From JAYOEY01 sp038120295 (GTDB lineage Bacteria; Pseudomonadota; Alphaproteobacteria; MPNO01; UBA2964), in contig JAYOLL010000036.1 of assembly GCA_038120295.1 (NCBI GenBank), positions 1 to 26,186 of the forward strand: 26,186 nt of DNA, written 5' to 3'. Shown one piece after another: positions 24,024 through 26,186 of the stretch. Within the stretch, counting starts at the first letter, position 1. Every line of letters starts with the position of its first letter. Position numbers and translations under genes: made by a program. The notes beneath the pieces were generated by a model. That model was given only the letters and a program-made list of their open reading frames with translations. It was not told where the DNA came from and searched no databases.

Positions 24024-25229
24024 ATGGCGACAAAAATCACCAATGCGGATATTCCGCGCGTCGGGCGGGGAACGCCGGGCGGCGACTGGCTGAGGCGATA
24101 CTGGATGCCGGTTGGCGCGAGCGGTGACCTCTACGACATCCCGCAGGCGGTCAAGGTGCTGGGCGAGGAGCTGGTCCTGTTTCGCGACGGCGAAGGCCGG
24201 ACCGGTCTGATCGGGCGCTACTGCGCCCATCGCGGCTCGTCGCTCGAATACGGCGATATCGAAGACGCCGGCATAAGGTGCCCCTATCACGGCTGGCTCT
24301 ACGACGTATCGGGCGCCTGTCTCGACCAGCCCTCGGAACGGAACGGCAAGGAGTTCTGCGCCAAGGTGCGGCAGGTTTCTTATCCGGTGCGGGAACTCGG
24401 CGGGCTGATCTTCGCCTATCTGGGTCCGGACCCCGACAACCCGCCGCCGCTGCCCAACTATTCGCCGCTGGTCGACCATGGCGGGATGCGCATGATCGAG
24501 CCGACCCGCCATTTCGACTACAACTGGTTTAACTTTTACGAAAACAGCGCCGACCCGTGCCATGTCTGGATCCTGCATGGCGAGAGCGCCTATGGCGACC
24601 AGACCTGGGGCAACCGGTTTTTCAGCGCGGACGACCCGCCCGATTTCGAGCCGGTTGAAACGCCTTACGGCATGAAGATCGTGATGTCGAAACGGACGCC
24701 TGAACAGGACGGCGTGTTCGTCGACGAGATGAGCCTCGGCTTCCCCAGTATCTTGCAGGTCGGCGACACCGAGTTCGTGCACGGGAAGGAAGACCCGGCA
24801 AAGCTCGTCAATCGCGGCGCCGAATACGAACATTTCATGTTCATCACGCCCAAGGACGATGACAGCTTCATGATGTTCACGGTCGATTACTATACCGGCC
24901 CGGACGAAAATTTTTTCGAGCGCCTGAGGGAAATGCGCAAGCGCGAAGAACCGAAGGACGACCGCAAACCCTACGATACGCGGCCGCTGATACCGTTCCG
25001 CGGCAATGTCCGGACGGAAGATATCGTCACCCAGGGCACCCAGAAGATGCTGGGCGAGCGGACCGAACATCTCGGAACGTCGGATCGCGGCGTGATCATG
25101 CTGCGGAAGATGGTGCGCGACGCAATCGCGCAGGCGGCCGAGGGCGAGGCGCCCAAGGGGCTCCATCTCGAAGAAAACGCCGACGGGCTGGTGAAGCTCG
25201 ATTCCTTCGTCGGCGTAAGGGCTCAATGA
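24024..25229 (+). CDS. Rieske non-haem iron oxygenase, phthalate-dioxygenase-like
   Basis: 401-residue oxygenase component of a ring-hydroxylating or demethylating system, cytoplasmic, needing an external reductase. The Rieske cluster ligands are C67 and H69 (CAHRG) with C86 and H89 (CPYHGW). The catalytic iron site is D177, H180, H185 in NSADPCHVWILHG. The C-terminal block TEDIVTQGTQKMLGERTEHLGTSDRGVIMLRKMV is typical of the phthalate 4,5-dioxygenase / vanillate demethylase branch, which works as alpha-subunit-only oligomers, so no beta subunit is expected. No reductase or ferredoxin gene is in the window. The neighbours (aldolase-type lyase, SDR, and the decarboxylase-like protein on the other strand) support a role in aromatic or cyclic acid catabolism; the actual substrate is not shown. 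Confidence 0.92.
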   Translation: MATKITNADIPRVGRGTPGGDWLRRYWMPVGASGDLYDIPQAVKVLGEELVLFRDGEGRTGLIGRYCAHRGSSLEYGDIEDAGIRCPYHGWLYDVSGACLDQPSERNGKEFCAKVRQVSYPVRELGGLIFAYLGPDPDNPPPLPNYSPLVDHGGMRMIEPTRHFDYNWFNFYENSADPCHVWILHGESAYGDQTWGNRFFSADDPPDFEPVETPYGMKIVMSKRTPEQDGVFVDEMSLGFPSILQVGDTEFVHGKEDPAKLVNRGAEYEHFMFITPKDDDSFMMFTVDYYTGPDENFFERLREMRKREEPKDDRKPYDTRPLIPFRGNVRTEDIVTQGTQKMLGERTEHLGTSDRGVIMLRKMVRDAIAQAAEGEAPKGLHLEENADGLVKLDSFVGVRAQ

Positions 25230-25238
25230 TGAAAACCG

Positions 25239-26144
25239 GTGCAGTTCCTCATTAGGAGCGAAAACCTGAGCGCAAAAAAAATCATCGTCACCGGCGGCAG
25301 CGGCAATCTGGGGCGCTGGACCGTCCGTGCGCTGAGCGAGGCTGGCCACGACGTGCTGTCGCTGGACCGGGCGGAGCCGCCTGAACGCCTCTGCGAAACC
25401 CGGGTTGCCGACCTCTCGGATATCGAAGCGCTGCAGGACGCGTTTCGCGGCGCCGACGCCGTGGTGCATCTGGCCGCCTGGCAGTCCCCTGACGAAGCTC
25501 CGCATGACGAGGTGTTCCGCAACAATGTCTCGGCCACCTACAACGTACTGAAGGCGGCAGCGGACGCGGGTGTACGCCGCGTCGTACATGCATCCAGCGT
25601 CGCCGCCTACGGATTTCTCTATGCGCCCAAGATGTGGCCGCCGGACTATCTGCCGCTCGACGAGGATCACCCCTGCCGACCGCGGGATCCGTATGCGCTG
25701 TCCAAGATCTTTGGCGAACAGCTGGCGGACTCGTTCGTCTCGACCGGCGGGGCGAGCGTCGTCAGCCTGCGCCTGTCAGGCGTCAATTTCGACCTGACCT
25801 ATGAGAGCCTGCCGGAACGATGGAAAGACCCGGGCCGCAAGATGGGCACGTTCTGGAGCTATGTCGATGTGCGCGACGCGGCGGAATCGTGCCGGCTCGC
25901 CGTCGAGGCGGACCTGGGTGGCCACGAAATCTTCAACATCGCAGCGGAAACCAGCCGCTATCCGGAACCGACATCCGAACTGGTCGAACGTTATTTACCC
26001 GGTGTGAAGATCAAAGACGGGTTCGAAGGACGTTGGGGCGGGCTCGATGTCGCTCGCGCCCGCGACAGGCTCGGCTTTGAAGCGCGGCATGTGTGGGAGG
26101 ATTATCTCGAAAACTGGCGCACCCGAGAGGGTTCGAACCTCTGA
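25239..26144 (+). CDS. Extended SDR, NAD-dependent epimerase/dehydratase family
   Basis: NAD(P)-dependent oxidoreductase or epimerase with an N-terminal Rossmann motif VTGGSGNLG, an acidic residue after strand 2 (SLDR) that favours NAD, NVSATYNVLKAAADAG, the catalytic Ser in VHASSVAAYG and the YxxxK pair in DPYALSKIFGE. Family members act on sugars, lactones or sterol-like alcohols. The open frame starts at a GTG at 25239 with no good ribosome site; AGGAG at 25254-25258 is seven bases ahead of a CTG at 25266, which would start the protein at the usual place just before the Rossmann strand (292 residues). The last nine codons (WRTREGSNL) and the stop come from the tRNA-like block starting at 26115, so the native C-terminus may have been replaced. 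Third gene of the plus-strand operon. Confidence 0.88.
   Translation: MQFLIRSENLSAKKIIVTGGSGNLGRWTVRALSEAGHDVLSLDRAEPPERLCETRVADLSDIEALQDAFRGADAVVHLAAWQSPDEAPHDEVFRNNVSATYNVLKAAADAGVRRVVHASSVAAYGFLYAPKMWPPDYLPLDEDHPCRPRDPYALSKIFGEQLADSFVSTGGASVVSLRLSGVNFDLTYESLPERWKDPGRKMGTFWSYVDVRDAAESCRLAVEADLGGHEIFNIAAETSRYPEPTSELVERYLPGVKIKDGFEGRWGGLDVARARDRLGFEARHVWEDYLENWRTREGSNL
25254..25268 (+). promoter_or_regulatory. Ribosome site pointing to a CTG start for the SDR gene
   Basis: AGGAG (25254-25258) followed by seven bases and then CTG in the SDR reading frame. No in-frame ATG precedes the Rossmann motif; the only other accepted start, GTG 25239, lacks a ribosome site. Confidence 0.5.
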
Positions 26145-26164
26145 CCTCTGCCTTCGGAGGGCAA
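26115..26164 (-). other. 3' part of a tRNA-Arg(CCG), probable att site of an integrative element
   Basis: On the minus strand, 26164 to 26115 reads as tRNA positions 27-76: anticodon stem TTGCC/GGCAG, loop CTCCGAA with anticodon CCG (26157-26155), T-arm AGAGG-TTCGAAC-CCTCT, acceptor strand CGGGTGC, discriminator G and encoded CCA. On the 5' side the match ends at position 27: the following bases (CCCTCAATAAAG and on, read away from the stem) contain no D-arm and no GCACCCG to pair with the acceptor strand. It is therefore not a working tRNA. A 3'-tRNA remnant of this length, with one boundary at the anticodon stem, is the usual product of tyrosine-recombinase integration into a tRNA gene. The block also encodes the end of the SDR gene on the plus strand. 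Confidence 0.75.
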
Positions 26165-26186
26165 GGGAGTTATTTCAGGTGTATCG

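Noticed and set aside
23247..25670. 807-codon open frame on the minus strand
   Set aside because: It runs antisense to the lyase, Rieske oxygenase and SDR genes, all of which have intact family motifs; its composition (many R, H, Q) is typical of a shadow frame in GC-rich DNA.
26115..26186. Complete tRNA-Arg gene
   Set aside because: No D-arm and no 5' acceptor strand (GCACCCG) in the sequence on the 5' side; only positions 27-76 are present.

Overview
The window is GC-rich, densely coded chromosomal DNA that looks alphaproteobacterial. This rests on family content (tandem EamA permeases, TauD- and PhyH-type oxygenases, a phthalate-type Rieske oxygenase, a xanthine-dehydrogenase-family large subunit) and on codon use; no rRNA or other taxonomic marker is present, so the assignment is an inference. 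No stretch over 300 bases lacks a gene. There is no CRISPR array, transposase, integrase or phage gene.

Left part (1-8.6 kb). A secreted DUF1080-type protein, cut by the window edge, overlaps the end of a TauD/TfdA-type dioxygenase gene (both minus). Divergent from them is a run of three EamA/DMT permeases, followed by a small HicA-like protein with no HicB partner. A complete three-domain DNA polymerase I gene faces the HicA-like gene, and upstream of polA lies an EntS-like MFS exporter.

Middle (8.6-15.2 kb). Two overlapping ABC exporter half-transporter genes have reciprocal changes in their ATP sites, as in heterodimeric exporters with one degenerate site. A xanthine-dehydrogenase-family molybdopterin subunit gene follows on the plus strand without its iron-sulfur and FAD subunits; a 52-residue candidate ORF ends two bases before it.

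Right part (15.2-26.2 kb). A minus-strand cluster encodes a periplasmic-binding-protein importer of the ferric-iron/polyamine type (ATPase, binding protein, fused permease) and an alpha/beta hydrolase. Upstream lie an unsecreted NMT1/4,5-dihydroxyphthalate-decarboxylase-like protein and a PhyH-type oxygenase. Divergent from PhyH is a plus-strand operon: DapA/NAL-family lyase, Rieske oxygenase, extended SDR. Together these suggest uptake and oxidative breakdown of one or more organic acids, substrate unknown.

The two most notable non-genic features are a 10-N assembly gap inside a large G/C-rich palindromic repeat (about 21.85-22.08 kb), and at the right edge a 50-bp block matching the 3' part of a tRNA-Arg(CCG) gene without its 5' half. 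That block supplies the last codons of the SDR gene and looks like the attachment-site remnant of a tRNA-targeting integrative element whose body would lie to the right of the window. I found no clearly new multi-gene system; the tRNA remnant is the best lead.
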